Positions 8,866-17,785 of a stretch of DNA of 64,000 nt are shown here, in pieces; the stretch's first letter is position 1, and each line of letters opens with the position of its first letter. Made by a program: the position numbers and the translations under genes. The stretch is from contig NZ_CP014513.1 of assembly GCF_001577365.1 (NCBI RefSeq), forward strand, positions 3,224,001-3,288,000, read 5' to 3'. Below the pieces are notes generated by a model. It was not told where the DNA came from. It saw nothing but the letters and a program-made list of their open reading frames with translations, and ran no database searches. Origin of the DNA: Frondihabitans sp. PAMC 28766 (GTDB taxonomy: Bacteria; Actinomycetota; Actinomycetes; Actinomycetales; Microbacteriaceae).

Positions 8866-11800
8866 TTCTGGTTCTCCTTGACGGTGTCGCGGGCCACGAG
8901 GGCCGCTGCCTGGTCGCGCAGGACGTTCTTCTGGACCTTGCCCACGGCGTTGCGGGGGATCTCATCGATGAACTCGAGACGCTCGGGCCAATAGTATTTC
9001 GAGACCCCGGCGTCGCCGAGGTACTTCTTCATGTCGGCGAACTCGAGGTGCACGCCGGTCTTCGACGCCACGACGAACGCGCAGGCGCGCTCACCGAGTC
9101 GCGGGTCGGGCATGGCGACGATCGCTGCATCCGACACCAGGGGGTGCTGGTAGAGGAGGTTTTCGATCTCGACGACCGGGATCTTCTCGCCGCCGCGGTT
9201 GATCACGTCTTTGATGCGGCCCGTGATGTGCAGGAAGCCCTTGTCGTCGACGATGGCCAGGTCGCCCGTGCGGTACCAGCCGTCGGCCGTGAAGACGTCG
9301 TCGGTGAGGTCGGGCCGGTCGAGGTAGCCGCCGAACATCGTCGGCGAGTGCAGCTCGTAGTTGCCTTCAATGCCGGCGGGCAACTCGACCCCCTCGTCGT
9401 CGACGATGCGCAGGCGGATGCCGGGCAGCGGCTTGCCGTCGCTGCCCCAGGCGTCTTCGGGGGCGTCGAACGGCGTCGAGAGTGCACCGAGGCACGTCTC
9501 GGAGGTGCCGAAGGCGCCGAGAACACTCGTCTCGAGCACGGTGGTCGCCTTCTGGGCGAGGGCACGCGGCACGGCGGCGCCGGTTGCGACGAAGATCCGG
9601 AGGCTCTCGGGTTGCGGGATGCCGCCCTCGACCTCGGCCACGAGGTCGGTGAGGAACGGCGTCGCGCACTGCACGAACGAGGCCTTCGACGCGTGGAAGG
9701 CCTGCGTCAGCGCGACCTTCGCATCCCACACCGGCTGGATGACGCTGGCGACGCCGAGGCGCCACGACAGCAGCATGCCGTAGAGGAAGCCGGTCTGGTG
9801 GGCGAGCGGCGACGGGATGTACACGCGGTCGGCGTCGCCGAGGCCGAGGTGCGCGACCTCCATGGCGGTCGCCAGGCCCAGGGTGCGGTGCGGGTGCTGC
9901 ACGCCCTTCGGCTCACCGGTGGTGCCGGAAGTGAAGAGCAGCTGGCAGATGTCCTCGGGCGTCGGCGCGAGCTCGCGGATGAGCGCGAGGTCGGGCGTGA
10001 CGGCGCCGAGGGCGATGTCGTAGTAGCGCCAGTTCCACTCGGACGCTTCGACTCGTGAGGCGACTGCTGCCGGGATCGGCGTCGCGTCGGCGTGAGCACT
10101 CGAGTCGCCGCGGCTCTCCGAGCGCAGGACCACGACGTGCTCGAGCGAGAGGCGGCGCTTCTGGGCCTTGGCCTCGTCGATCACGTCGAGCAACTCGATG
10201 GCCGGGCGCCGACGGCGGAACAGGTTGGGCAGGAAGACGACGCGGGCACGCGACCGAGACAGAGTCATCGTGGTCTCGCGCGGGCCGAACACCGGCATGA
10301 TCGGCGTGGCGACGGCCCCGATCTGGACGGTGCCGAGCGTGATCGCCACGAACTCCTTCCAGTTGGGCAGCTGCATGGCGACCGACTCGCCCCGTTGCAC
10401 ACCGAGCTCGATGAGCAGCTGCGAGACCTTGTCTGCTTCGTCCTGAAGCTCGCGCCAGGTGGTGGTGACCGGCTCGACGCCGCCGACCTCGATGACAGCC
10501 GCGTCGTTCGGACGGGTCTCGGCCATCTGCCGGACCTTCTCGCTGAGCACCAGCGGGTCGGCGTCGACGCCCCGCAGCTCGAGCGGGGCCTCCTGCTGCG
10601 AGGCCTCGCTCAGCTCGTCGCGCTCGAACTCGACGTTCTCGGGCGTCTCGAGCGTCTTGGGGTCGCCCATGTCGAGGTCGAGCCCGATCGAGGTCATCGC
10701 CTCGAGGAAGGTCGGATAGGAGATGCGGTACGCGCGCGGATAGGTCAATGTGGTCGCGCCGGCCGCCCGGGTGCCGGCGATCGCCAGCGACATGAGCACG
10801 CGGTGGTCGTTGAACGATGACAGCGGGGCGCCTACCAGAGGCTGTGTCGCGCCGGTGACCCGCAGCTCGTCGTGCGTCTGGGCGGCGGTGCCACCCAGGT
10901 TGTTCAACTGCAGCATCGCCGAGACGCGGTCGCTCTCTTTGAGACGGATGTGGCCGACGTTGCGGAAGATCGAAGTGCCCCGGGCGAAAGTCGCCATGGT
11001 CGCCAGGATCGGCAGGAGGTCGGGGATCGGCTGGCAGTCGATGTCGATGGCCCTGAGCGGCGCACCGTCGCTCACGATGCGGACATACCCGGTCTCCTCG
11101 TCGATCGAGAACCGAACACCCATCTCGCTGGCGAGGTCGAGGAACTCCGACTCGGGGTGGTCGGTCTCGCTGGTCTTGAAGGTGCGGAGCCCCGTGAAGA
11201 GCACGTCGGACGGGTGTATCGCGGCGGCGGCGATGCCGAAGGCGGCCGAGCCGATGTCGGCGGGGATCGTGTAGTCGGCGGGGGTGGCCGTCTGGTTGCT
11301 GGGAATCGTGAAGGTGAGCCAATCGTCGGAGTGCTCGACGGTGAGACCCCACAGGCGCATCATCCGGATCGTCAGGTCGACGTACGGCTGCTCGTTGAGC
11401 GTGCCGCCGGTGACGTGGACGACCGTGTCGGTCTCGGCGAACGGCGCGAGCAGGAGAAGCCCGGAGAGCCATTGGCTGAGGGTGCCGGCGATCGAGACCT
11501 CACCGCCGCGAGGGCGCTTCGGCTGGACGTGGACGGGCGGGCGATCCTGGTCGGCCTCGAGCTCGACGCCCATCTGCTGCAGGGAGTCGAGGAGGGCCTT
11601 GATCGGGCGCCGACGGAAGTACTTCATGCCCGTCAGGGTCATCGGCTGGTCGGCGAGCGACGCGAGGCCGACCATGAAGTAGAGCGTGGTGCCGGACGAG
11701 CCCATGTTGAGGAGGCCTTCGGCGCCCTTCGAGCCGTGGTCGACGATGTCGGTGGCCTGGTACGGCCCGCCCTCGACGATGTAGCGGTCGCCGTCGACCG

Positions 11801-11993
11801 TGATCTTCGTGCCGAGGGCTCGTAGCGTGCCGACGGTCCACTCGACCTGACGGGTGGTCGAGACGCCGGTGATGACGCTCCGGCCCGGGGCGAGCGACGC
11901 CAGGACCAGAGCCCGGTGCGCGTGGTACTTCGAGACGGGGATCTCGAGTTCGCCCTCGAGCCTGGTTGACGTGCCTCTGACGACCAACTGCAT
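8862..11993 (-). CDS. EPSP-synthase-like / acyl-CoA ligase fusion (AnsJ-AnsK type)
   Basis: A single 1043-residue frame. Residues 1-440 are an enolpyruvyltransferase (AroA) fold; a charged linker follows to about 475; residues 476-1043 are an adenylate-forming CoA ligase with P-loop [13 protein letters not shown] (686-698), YRTGD (907-911), GRIKDV (925-930) and RNAVGKVQK (1014-1022). In the AroA half Lys22, Arg27, Asp325, Lys352, His397 and Arg398 are kept. Positions aligned to E. coli Ser23, Asn94, Ser169, Ser197 and Lys411 are Tyr23, Ser99, Leu172, a non-serine and a non-lysine. That removes ligands of the shikimate phosphate, so it is unlikely to be the housekeeping AroA. The likely role is dehydration of shikimate and CoA activation at the head of the cyclohexanecarboxyl-CoA pathway. 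First gene of the operon; ATG preceded by AGGAGGAGG. Confidence 0.85.
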   Translation of the reverse strand: MQLVVRGTSTRLEGELEIPVSKYHAHRALVLASLAPGRSVITGVSTTRQVEWTVGTLRALGTKITVDGDRYIVEGGPYQATDIVDHGSKGAEGLLNMGSSGTTLYFMVGLASLADQPMTLTGMKYFRRRPIKALLDSLQQMGVELEADQDRPPVHVQPKRPRGGEVSIAGTLSQWLSGLLLLAPFAETDTVVHVTGGTLNEQPYVDLTIRMMRLWGLTVEHSDDWLTFTIPSNQTATPADYTIPADIGSAAFGIAAAAIHPSDVLFTGLRTFKTSETDHPESEFLDLASEMGVRFSIDEETGYVRIVSDGAPLRAIDIDCQPIPDLLPILATMATFARGTSIFRNVGHIRLKESDRVSAMLQLNNLGGTAAQTHDELRVTGATQPLVGAPLSSFNDHRVLMSLAIAGTRAAGATTLTYPRAYRISYPTFLEAMTSIGLDLDMGDPKTLETPENVEFERDELSEASQQEAPLELRGVDADPLVLSEKVRQMAETRPNDAAVIEVGGVEPVTTTWRELQDEADKVSQLLIELGVQRGESVAMQLPNWKEFVAITLGTVQIGAVATPIMPVFGPRETTMTLSRSRARVVFLPNLFRRRRPAIELLDVIDEAKAQKRRLSLEHVVVLRSESRGDSSAHADATPIPAAVASRVEASEWNWRYYDIALGAVTPDLALIRELAPTPEDICQLLFTSGTTGEPKGVQHPHRTLGLATAMEVAHLGLGDADRVYIPSPLAHQTGFLYGMLLSWRLGVASVIQPVWDAKVALTQAFHASKASFVQCATPFLTDLVAEVEGGIPQPESLRIFVATGAAVPRALAQKATTVLETSVLGAFGTSETCLGALSTPFDAPEDAWGSDGKPLPGIRLRIVDDEGVELPAGIEGNYELHSPTMFGGYLDRPDLTDDVFTADGWYRTGDLAIVDDKGFLHITGRIKDVINRGGEKIPVVEIENLLYQHPLVSDAAIVAMPDPRLGERACAFVVASKTGVHLEFADMKKYLGDAGVSKYYWPERLEFIDEIPRNAVGKVQKNVLRDQAAALVARDTVKENQK

Positions 11994-11998
11994 GACGT

Positions 11999-12007
11999 CC
12001 TCCTCCT
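11999..12007 (-). promoter_or_regulatory. Strong ribosome binding site of the ligase-fusion gene
   Basis: AGGAGGAGG on the minus strand, 5 nt before the ATG at 11993. The operon promoter should lie in the 222 nt between here and the divergent gene at 12230. Confidence 0.75.
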
Positions 12008-12216
12008 GCTAGCCTGCGCGGGCACCACGCGGTGAAGGATTGAACCCACCCACCGCTGGTCCCGTCGAGATACGTTAGCCCACGGTGTCCCCCGGAGGGG
12101 GCTGCGCCACCCTGTCGGCGGCGCCCCGCGCAGAAGTCGTCAGAGACCCTGCAAAGATGAGCACCCTTCTTCGGAGGATATGGACTTGCCTCGGCCGGTC
12201 GGCCCCTCTGGCCTGG

Positions 12217-12222
12217 CAGGAT
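12217..12222 (+). promoter_or_regulatory. Candidate -10 element inside a repeated 16-bp promoter motif
   Basis: CAGGAT within GGCCTGGCAGGATGGC (12210-12225). It ends 7 nt before the ATG at 12230, the spacing expected for a leaderless transcript. The identical 16-mer occurs twice upstream of rsmD. Confidence 0.5.
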
Positions 12223-12229
12223 GGCGCGC

Positions 12230-13387
12230 ATGAGTCGCGCCCCCCGAATCCCCTTCGCCACATCGAGGCGGTCGACGCTCGGGCTGGAGTGGGAGCTCGC
12301 ACTGGTCGACCGGCGAAGCGGAGAGCTGTCGCCGCGGGCTCCCGAGATCCTGTCGGCCCTTCGTCACCTCAACGATGACGGCGACCGCGTGACGAAAGAG
12401 CTGCTGACGAACACGGTGGAGATCGTCACCGGCGTCCACGAGCGGGTCGCCGACGGGATCGCCGACCTCGAGGCCACGATCGCGGCCGTGCGCGACGAGG
12501 CCGAACCCCTCGGCGCCGACCTGATGTGCGCCGGCACGCACCCGTTCAGCCAGTGGTTCCAGCAGAGCGTCACGCCCGACAGCGAGCGGTACGAGACCCT
12601 GATCGACCGCACCCGGTGGTGGGGGCGCCAGATGATGATCTGGGGCGTGCACGTGCACGTGGGGATCGATGACAAGCGGAAGGTGCTGCCGATCCTCAAC
12701 GCCCTCCTCACCTACTTGCCGCACTTCCAGGTGCTGACCGCGTCGAGCCCGTTCTGGGTCGGCGAGGCCACCGGCTACGCGTCGAACCGGGCGATGATGT
12801 TCCAGCAGCTGCCGACCGCCGGCCTGCCGCCGCAGTTCGAGACCTGGGGCGATTACGAGTCGATGGTCGACGACATGACGCGCACCGGTGTGATCGACGA
12901 CTTCTCGGAGCTGCGCTGGGATCTCCGGCCGTCGCCGACGTGGGGAACCCTCGAGATCCGGGTGTTCGACGGGATCTCGAGCGTGGCCGAAGTCGCGTCG
13001 ATGGCGGCTCTCGCGCAGTGCCTCGTCGACGACTTCTCGGAGCGCCTCGACCATGGCGAAGAGCTGCCGCGGATGCAGCCGTGGTTCGTCCGCGAGAACA
13101 AGTGGCGCGCCGCCCGCTACGGCCTGGAGGCGATCATCATCCAGAACGCGGCAGGTGACGAGCGCCTCGTCACCGACGACACGCAGGATCTGCTGGTTCG
13201 GCTCGAGCCCGCAGCGGAACGCCTCGGCTGCCTCGACGAGCTCGCCGGGGTGCAGACGATCATGACCGGAGGCGCTTCCTATCAGCGGCAGCTCGCGGTG
13301 GCGGCGCGAAACTACGGGTCGCTCAAGGCCGTGGTGGCCTCGCTCGTAGCCGAGCTGCGCGACGGCGTCGCCCCGCCGGCTCGCTGA
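12230..13387 (+). CDS. YbdK-type carboxylate-amine ligase (glutamate-cysteine ligase 2 family)
   Basis: A 385-residue GCS2-family enzyme beginning MSRAPRIPFATSRRSTLGLE, with the family pattern LGLEWELALVD near the N terminus, MIWGVHVHVGI mid-protein and WDLRPSPTWGTLEIRVFD. Members join a carboxylate, usually glutamate, to an amine with ATP; true glutathione or ergothioneine roles are not proven for this subfamily. I prefer the ATG at 12230, because the ATG at 12221 would sit inside the -10 element. The gene diverges from the cyclohexanecarboxyl-CoA operon and converges on the LysR gene with 4 nt between stops. Confidence 0.85.
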   Translation: MSRAPRIPFATSRRSTLGLEWELALVDRRSGELSPRAPEILSALRHLNDDGDRVTKELLTNTVEIVTGVHERVADGIADLEATIAAVRDEAEPLGADLMCAGTHPFSQWFQQSVTPDSERYETLIDRTRWWGRQMMIWGVHVHVGIDDKRKVLPILNALLTYLPHFQVLTASSPFWVGEATGYASNRAMMFQQLPTAGLPPQFETWGDYESMVDDMTRTGVIDDFSELRWDLRPSPTWGTLEIRVFDGISSVAEVASMAALAQCLVDDFSERLDHGEELPRMQPWFVRENKWRAARYGLEAIIIQNAAGDERLVTDDTQDLLVRLEPAAERLGCLDELAGVQTIMTGGASYQRQLAVAARNYGSLKAVVASLVAELRDGVAPPAR

Positions 13388-13391
13388 GCGG

Positions 13392-14297
13392 TCAGGCGTC
13401 GAGGAGGCCCGCGAGGCTGTCACCGTAGACGGCCTGCGCCATCTCGACGATTGCGTCGATCTGCGGGGTGCGCCGGTCGGCCTCGTAGACGAGCGCGACG
13501 TCGCTCGGCCCGATGTCGGTGAGCCGACGGTAGACGACGTCGGGACGCGTGTAGAACTGCGCGGCCGAATCGGGCAGGATCGCGATCCCGACGCCGGACG
13601 CGACGTACTCCAGCTTCTCTTCGACGGTGGTCGGCTTCGGCAGGTCGTCCGGCCGATCCGACAGGCCGTTCGGCCGCAGCTCTTCGGCGGCGTCGCGCCA
13701 CTCCGGCACGGCATCGACGTCTTGCAGCAGTTCGAGCAGCGCGAGGTCGCGGACCGCCAGGGCCGCCCGCGCGGCCAGCGGGTGGTCGAACGGCAGGGCC
13801 ACGACCCGCGGTTCGCTCGTCAGCCGCACGACACGGAGGCCTCGACGAGCGACCGGCATGCGGACGATGCTGACGTCCGCACGCCCGTCGTGGACGACTT
13901 CGATCTGATCGTCGTAGCCTGTGCGCAGCACGTCGACCCGGAGGCCCGGGAATCGATCGCCCATGGCCCGCGCGAGACCGGTGACGATGATCCCCGGCAT
14001 GAAGGCGATGGTGAAGTGCGCCGCGCCCCGGCCGCGGATCCGGGCACGCCGTTGAAACGAGCGCGACGCCGACAGGAGCCGACGCGCCTCGTCGACAAGC
14101 GACTCCCCCGCCTCGGTGACCTCGGTGCCGCGACTCGAACGATCGAACAGGGTCACCCCGAGCTCGGCCTCGAGGGCCCGCAGCTGCCGGCTCAGCACGG
14201 GCTGGGCGATGTGAAGCCGCTCGGCCGCGCGGCCGAACGTGCCCGCATCGGCGATCGCCACGAAATAGCGCAGCTTGCGGAGGTCGAGATCGCTCAT
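13392..14297 (-). CDS. LysR-family transcriptional regulator
   Basis: A 301-residue regulator. The winged helix-turn-helix occupies residues 3-62 (FVAIADAGTFGRAAERLHI, then QPVLSRQLRALE), followed by a type 2 periplasmic-binding-like effector domain of about 210 residues. It starts 14 nt after the stop of the SDR gene on the same strand, so the two are probably co-transcribed. It may regulate that SDR or the divergent plus-strand ligase. The inducer is unknown. Confidence 0.9.
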   Translation of the reverse strand: MSDLDLRKLRYFVAIADAGTFGRAAERLHIAQPVLSRQLRALEAELGVTLFDRSSRGTEVTEAGESLVDEARRLLSASRSFQRRARIRGRGAAHFTIAFMPGIIVTGLARAMGDRFPGLRVDVLRTGYDDQIEVVHDGRADVSIVRMPVARRGLRVVRLTSEPRVVALPFDHPLAARAALAVRDLALLELLQDVDAVPEWRDAAEELRPNGLSDRPDDLPKPTTVEEKLEYVASGVGIAILPDSAAQFYTRPDVVYRRLTDIGPSDVALVYEADRRTPQIDAIVEMAQAVYGDSLAGLLDA

Positions 14298-14311
14298 GCC
14301 CTCACGCTACG

Positions 14312-15031
14312 TCAGACGAGCACGCCGCCGCCGTCGACCACGAGGGTCTGGCCGGTGACGTAGTCGGTGTCGATCATCGCGAGGAAGGCCTTGGCCACAT
14401 CGGAAGGCTCGGCCACGCGGCCGAGGGGAAGCGACGCGCCGGACGATGCGAATAGGGCGTCCTGCTCGTCCTGCGACATGCCGTTCCACACGGGTGTCCG
14501 CGTCAGCCCGGGCACGATCGTGTTGACGCGCAGCGGTGCGATTTCGATCGCGAGGGCCTTGCCTGCCGCGATCATGGCGCTGCACCAGGCGGACCCGATC
14601 GTCCAGGTGGGCCCTGGGCGAAGTGCTGCCGTCCCGCTGGTGAACGTGATCGACCCGCCGCCGTTCAGCAGCGGAAGCGACAGCCGCGCCGCCTCCAGCG
14701 CCGTGAAGAACCGCAGCTCGAACACTTTGCGGGCGGCCGCGATGTCGTAGTCGGCCAGGGCCTGGAACGTGAGGGTCTCACCCGCCGTGTAGACCAGGTG
14801 GTCGAAGCGGCCGAGAGCCTCGAAGAACGCGCCGAGGGCGAGGCTGTCGGTGAGATCGACCGCGAATCCCTCCGCCGAGGCCGGCAGCTGAGCGAGGGCT
14901 GCGTCGACGCTCGTCTGGCGACTCGAGACGACGACGACTCTGGCCCCGGCGTCGGCCGAGGCCAGGGCGGTGGCGAGACCGAGCCCGCTGGTGCCCCCGA
15001 GGATGACGATGCGCTTGTCGGAGAGTGACAT
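14312..15031 (-). CDS. SDR-family protein lacking the catalytic tyrosine
   Basis: A 239-residue Rossmann protein starting MSLSDKRIVILGGTSGLGLA, with the cofactor motif GGTSGLG and the C-terminal DYVTGQTLVVDGGG typical of SDRs. Where the active-site Tyr-x3-Lys should follow the serine strand (ITFTSGTAA), the sequence is TIGSAWCSAMIAAGKALA, with no tyrosine. A recognised subset of SDRs has this form. The function could be a divergent reductase or a binding role. Upstream partner of the LysR gene. Confidence 0.82.
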   Translation of the reverse strand: MSLSDKRIVILGGTSGLGLATALASADAGARVVVVSSRQTSVDAALAQLPASAEGFAVDLTDSLALGAFFEALGRFDHLVYTAGETLTFQALADYDIAAARKVFELRFFTALEAARLSLPLLNGGGSITFTSGTAALRPGPTWTIGSAWCSAMIAAGKALAIEIAPLRVNTIVPGLTRTPVWNGMSQDEQDALFASSGASLPLGRVAEPSDVAKAFLAMIDTDYVTGQTLVVDGGGVLV

Positions 15032-15166
15032 GAGGTGCCTTTCCGTCGGTCGCGACGTGCGACCCGACAGAACGAGTCTCGGTGCCTACCGGATGCCGCG
15101 TCCAAGACCTGTTGGGTGCCCAGCCATACCGTGCGGGTATGGGCCGTCCCGCTGGGGCTGCGAGCC

Positions 15167-16180
15167 TCAGGAGGCGAGGTGCGACCGAGAGATGTCGGCG
15201 AGCGTTGCGGCGCCCGCCATCGTCATGGCCGTGTGCAACTGCACGCGCAGCTCGTCGAGCACGGCTTCGACCCCGGACGCACCCTCGACGAGGGCCCTCG
15301 CCGCCGGCCTCCCCACGAGCACCGCAGAGGCCCCGAGGGCGAGCGCCCGGAAGACGTCTTCACCCGAGCGGATGCCGCCGTCGACCCAGACCGGTGCACG
15401 ACCGGCCACGGCGCCGGCCACCGACGCCAACACCGAGCTCGTCGTGACGACTGCGCCGAGCTGCCGCCCTCCGTGGTTCGACACGATGATGCCGTCGACG
15501 CCGGCCTCGACCAGCATCGCGGCGTCCTCGGCGGCGAGCACGCCCTTGGCGAGCACCGGCAGGCCGGTCACCTCGTGGATCCATGCGAAGTCGGCGACGC
15601 TCAGGTCGGCTGCGACCGCCGGCATGACGCCGTCCCGGAAGTTGACGGAGGGCGGGGCGATGTCGCGGATGGGAGACCGGAACGAGAAGTCGACCGGCAC
15701 CGTCGGAGCGTCGACCGTGACCACGAAACCCAGCGCCCCGGCATCCTGCGACGCCTTGAGGTACGGGAGGATGTCTTCCCGCCGCGGCGGCACGTACAGC
15801 TGCGACCAGAACGGCGCCCCGTCGGCGGGGAGGTCGACCACGCGCGTCGCGCTGTTCGACGACAGCACGAAGGGCACACCGGCGGACGCTGCGCCGTGGC
15901 TGGTCGCCTTCTCACCCTCCGGGTGCACGAACGTCTGGCTCGCCCACGGTGCGACCAGGATCGGGCTCGCGAACGTCAGCCCGTCGTGCTGCCACTCGGT
16001 CGAGACGCGAGTCACGTCGCGCAGCACGCGGGGCAGGATGCGGAGCGCCCGCCACGCCTCGACGTCACGCCGGTTGGCCCCGCCGAGGTCGCCCTCGATG
16101 TAGCCGACGGCCCGCGAGTCGACGCTCCCCGGCCACACGAAGCTGTCGTCGAGCGGCCCGACGCCGGGCCCAGTGGTCAC
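15167..16180 (-). CDS. FMN-dependent alpha-hydroxy-acid oxidase/dehydrogenase
   Basis: A 337-residue TIM-barrel flavoprotein of the lactate/glycolate oxidase family. The catalytic histidine is in IIVSNHGGRQL, and the FMN phosphate site is WVDGGIRSGEDVFRALALGA. Family members oxidise 2-hydroxy acids such as L-lactate; the substrate cannot be read from the sequence. The GTG start at 16180 lies 8 nt after the ffh stop, so it is transcribed behind the SRP genes, an unusual companion for a metabolic oxidase. Confidence 0.85.
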   Translation of the reverse strand: MTTGPGVGPLDDSFVWPGSVDSRAVGYIEGDLGGANRRDVEAWRALRILPRVLRDVTRVSTEWQHDGLTFASPILVAPWASQTFVHPEGEKATSHGAASAGVPFVLSSNSATRVVDLPADGAPFWSQLYVPPRREDILPYLKASQDAGALGFVVTVDAPTVPVDFSFRSPIRDIAPPSVNFRDGVMPAVAADLSVADFAWIHEVTGLPVLAKGVLAAEDAAMLVEAGVDGIIVSNHGGRQLGAVVTTSSVLASVAGAVAGRAPVWVDGGIRSGEDVFRALALGASAVLVGRPAARALVEGASGVEAVLDELRVQLHTAMTMAGAATLADISRSHLAS

Positions 16181-16188
16181 GGCGATGC

Positions 16189-17754
16189 CTAGCGGCCGAG
16201 AAACTTCTGGAGGCTGGCGAGCTCTTCTTCGGTCGGAGCCGCTTTGCCGCCCTTGCCGCCGCCGAGACCGAAGCCGGAGCCGCCGCCGACGTTGGCGGCG
16301 GGAGCCTTCTCGCCACTGGCGATCCGGGCGTTCTCAGCGGCGCGCTTTGCCGGGTTGCCGGCCTTCGAGCCCTTCTTCTTGGCGACCTGCTTGCGATTGC
16401 CGAAGCTGCCGCCGGGGATCGGCCCCATGCCGGGAACCTGCGGCACGCCGCCCTTGGCCACGGTCTTCATCATCTTGGCCGCCTGCTCGAAACGGTTGAC
16501 GAGCTGGTTGACGTCGGTGACGGTCATGCCCGAGCCCCGCGCGATACGGACGCGGCGCGACCCGTTGAGGAGCTTGGAGTTGGCGCGCTCGGCCTTCGTC
16601 ATCGACTGGATGATGGCCTCGGTGCGGACGATCTCGCCCTCGTCGAAGTTGTCGAGCTGCTCGCGCATGCCTTTCGCTCCGGGAAGCATGCCGAGCATGC
16701 CCTTGATCGAGCCCATCTTGCGCAGCTGCTGCATCTGCTTCAAGAAGTCGTCGAGCGTGAAGCTGTCGGTCGCGAACTTCTCGGCGATCTCCATCGCCTC
16801 TTTCTCGTCGAACGCGCCCTGCGCCTGCTCGATGAGGGTGAGGATGTCGCCGAGGTCGAGGATCCGGCTCGCCATGCGGTCGGGGTGGAAGGGCTCGAAG
16901 TCGTCGAGGCCCTCACCGGTCGACGCGAACATGATCGGGCGGCCGGTGACGCTCGCGACGCTGAGCGCCGCACCACCGCGGGCATCGCCGTCGAGCTTCG
17001 TCAGGACGACGCCGGTGAAGTCGACGCCCTCCTGGAAGGCCTTGGCGGTCGCAACCGCGTCTTGGCCGATCATCGCGTCGATGACGAAGAGCACCTCGTC
17101 GGGGTCGACGGCCTTGCGGATGTTGGAGGCCTGCTTCATCAGGTCGGCATCGACGCCGAGACGGCCGGCGGTGTCGACGATGACGGTGTCGTACAGCTTG
17201 TCTTGGGCGAACTTCACGCCGTTCTTCGCGACCTTGACCGGGTCGCCCACGCCGTTGCCGGGCTCGGGTGCGAAGACCGGCACACCGGCCTGCTCGCCGA
17301 CGACCTGCAGCTGGGTGACCGCGTTCGGGCGCTGGAGGTCGGACGCGACCAGGACGGGCGTGTGCCCCTCCTTCTTCAGCCACTTCGCGAGCTTGCCCGC
17401 GAGGGTCGTCTTGCCGGCGCCCTGGAGGCCGGCCAGCATGATGACCGTCGGCGGGCGCTTCGCGAACTCGAGGCGGCGCTGCTGGCCGCCGAGGATCTGC
17501 ACCAGCTCTTCGTTGACGATCTGGACGACCTGCTGGGCCGGGTTCAGCGCCTTGTTGACCTCGTCGCCGAGGGCACGCTCGCGGATCGCGCCAGTGAAGG
17601 CCTTGACCACGTCGAGCGACACGTCGGCGTCGAGCAGGGCGCGGCGGATCTCGCGAACGGTTCCGTCGACGTCGGCCGGGGAGAGTTTGCCCTTGCCGCG
17701 CAGGTTCGTGAGGGTCTGCGCGAGGCGGTCAGAGAGAGATCCGAAGGTTGCCAT
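16189..17754 (-). CDS. ffh: Signal recognition particle protein Ffh
   Basis: A 521-residue SRP GTPase. The N domain begins FGSLSDRLAQTLTNLRG; the G domain carries GLQGAGKTTLAGKLA (P-loop), the DTAGRLGVD motif and TKLDGDARGG; the C-terminal M domain is methionine-rich (MQQLRKMGSIKGMLGML) with the RNA-binding stretch RRVRIARGSGMTVTDV. It binds signal sequences and 4.5S RNA and targets ribosomes to the membrane through FtsY. It starts 31 nt after the ftsY stop on the same strand. Confidence 0.97.
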   Translation of the reverse strand: MATFGSLSDRLAQTLTNLRGKGKLSPADVDGTVREIRRALLDADVSLDVVKAFTGAIRERALGDEVNKALNPAQQVVQIVNEELVQILGGQQRRLEFAKRPPTVIMLAGLQGAGKTTLAGKLAKWLKKEGHTPVLVASDLQRPNAVTQLQVVGEQAGVPVFAPEPGNGVGDPVKVAKNGVKFAQDKLYDTVIVDTAGRLGVDADLMKQASNIRKAVDPDEVLFVIDAMIGQDAVATAKAFQEGVDFTGVVLTKLDGDARGGAALSVASVTGRPIMFASTGEGLDDFEPFHPDRMASRILDLGDILTLIEQAQGAFDEKEAMEIAEKFATDSFTLDDFLKQMQQLRKMGSIKGMLGMLPGAKGMREQLDNFDEGEIVRTEAIIQSMTKAERANSKLLNGSRRVRIARGSGMTVTDVNQLVNRFEQAAKMMKTVAKGGVPQVPGMGPIPGGSFGNRKQVAKKKGSKAGNPAKRAAENARIASGEKAPAANVGGGSGFGLGGGKGGKAAPTEEELASLQKFLGR

Positions 17755-17785
17755 GGTCTCGCCAGTTTATCCGACGATGGGAGAG

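Noticed and set aside
8862-11993. Housekeeping aroA
   Set aside because: Key shikimate-phosphate and PEP ligands are replaced, and the domain is fused to a CoA ligase in an acyl-CoA operon.
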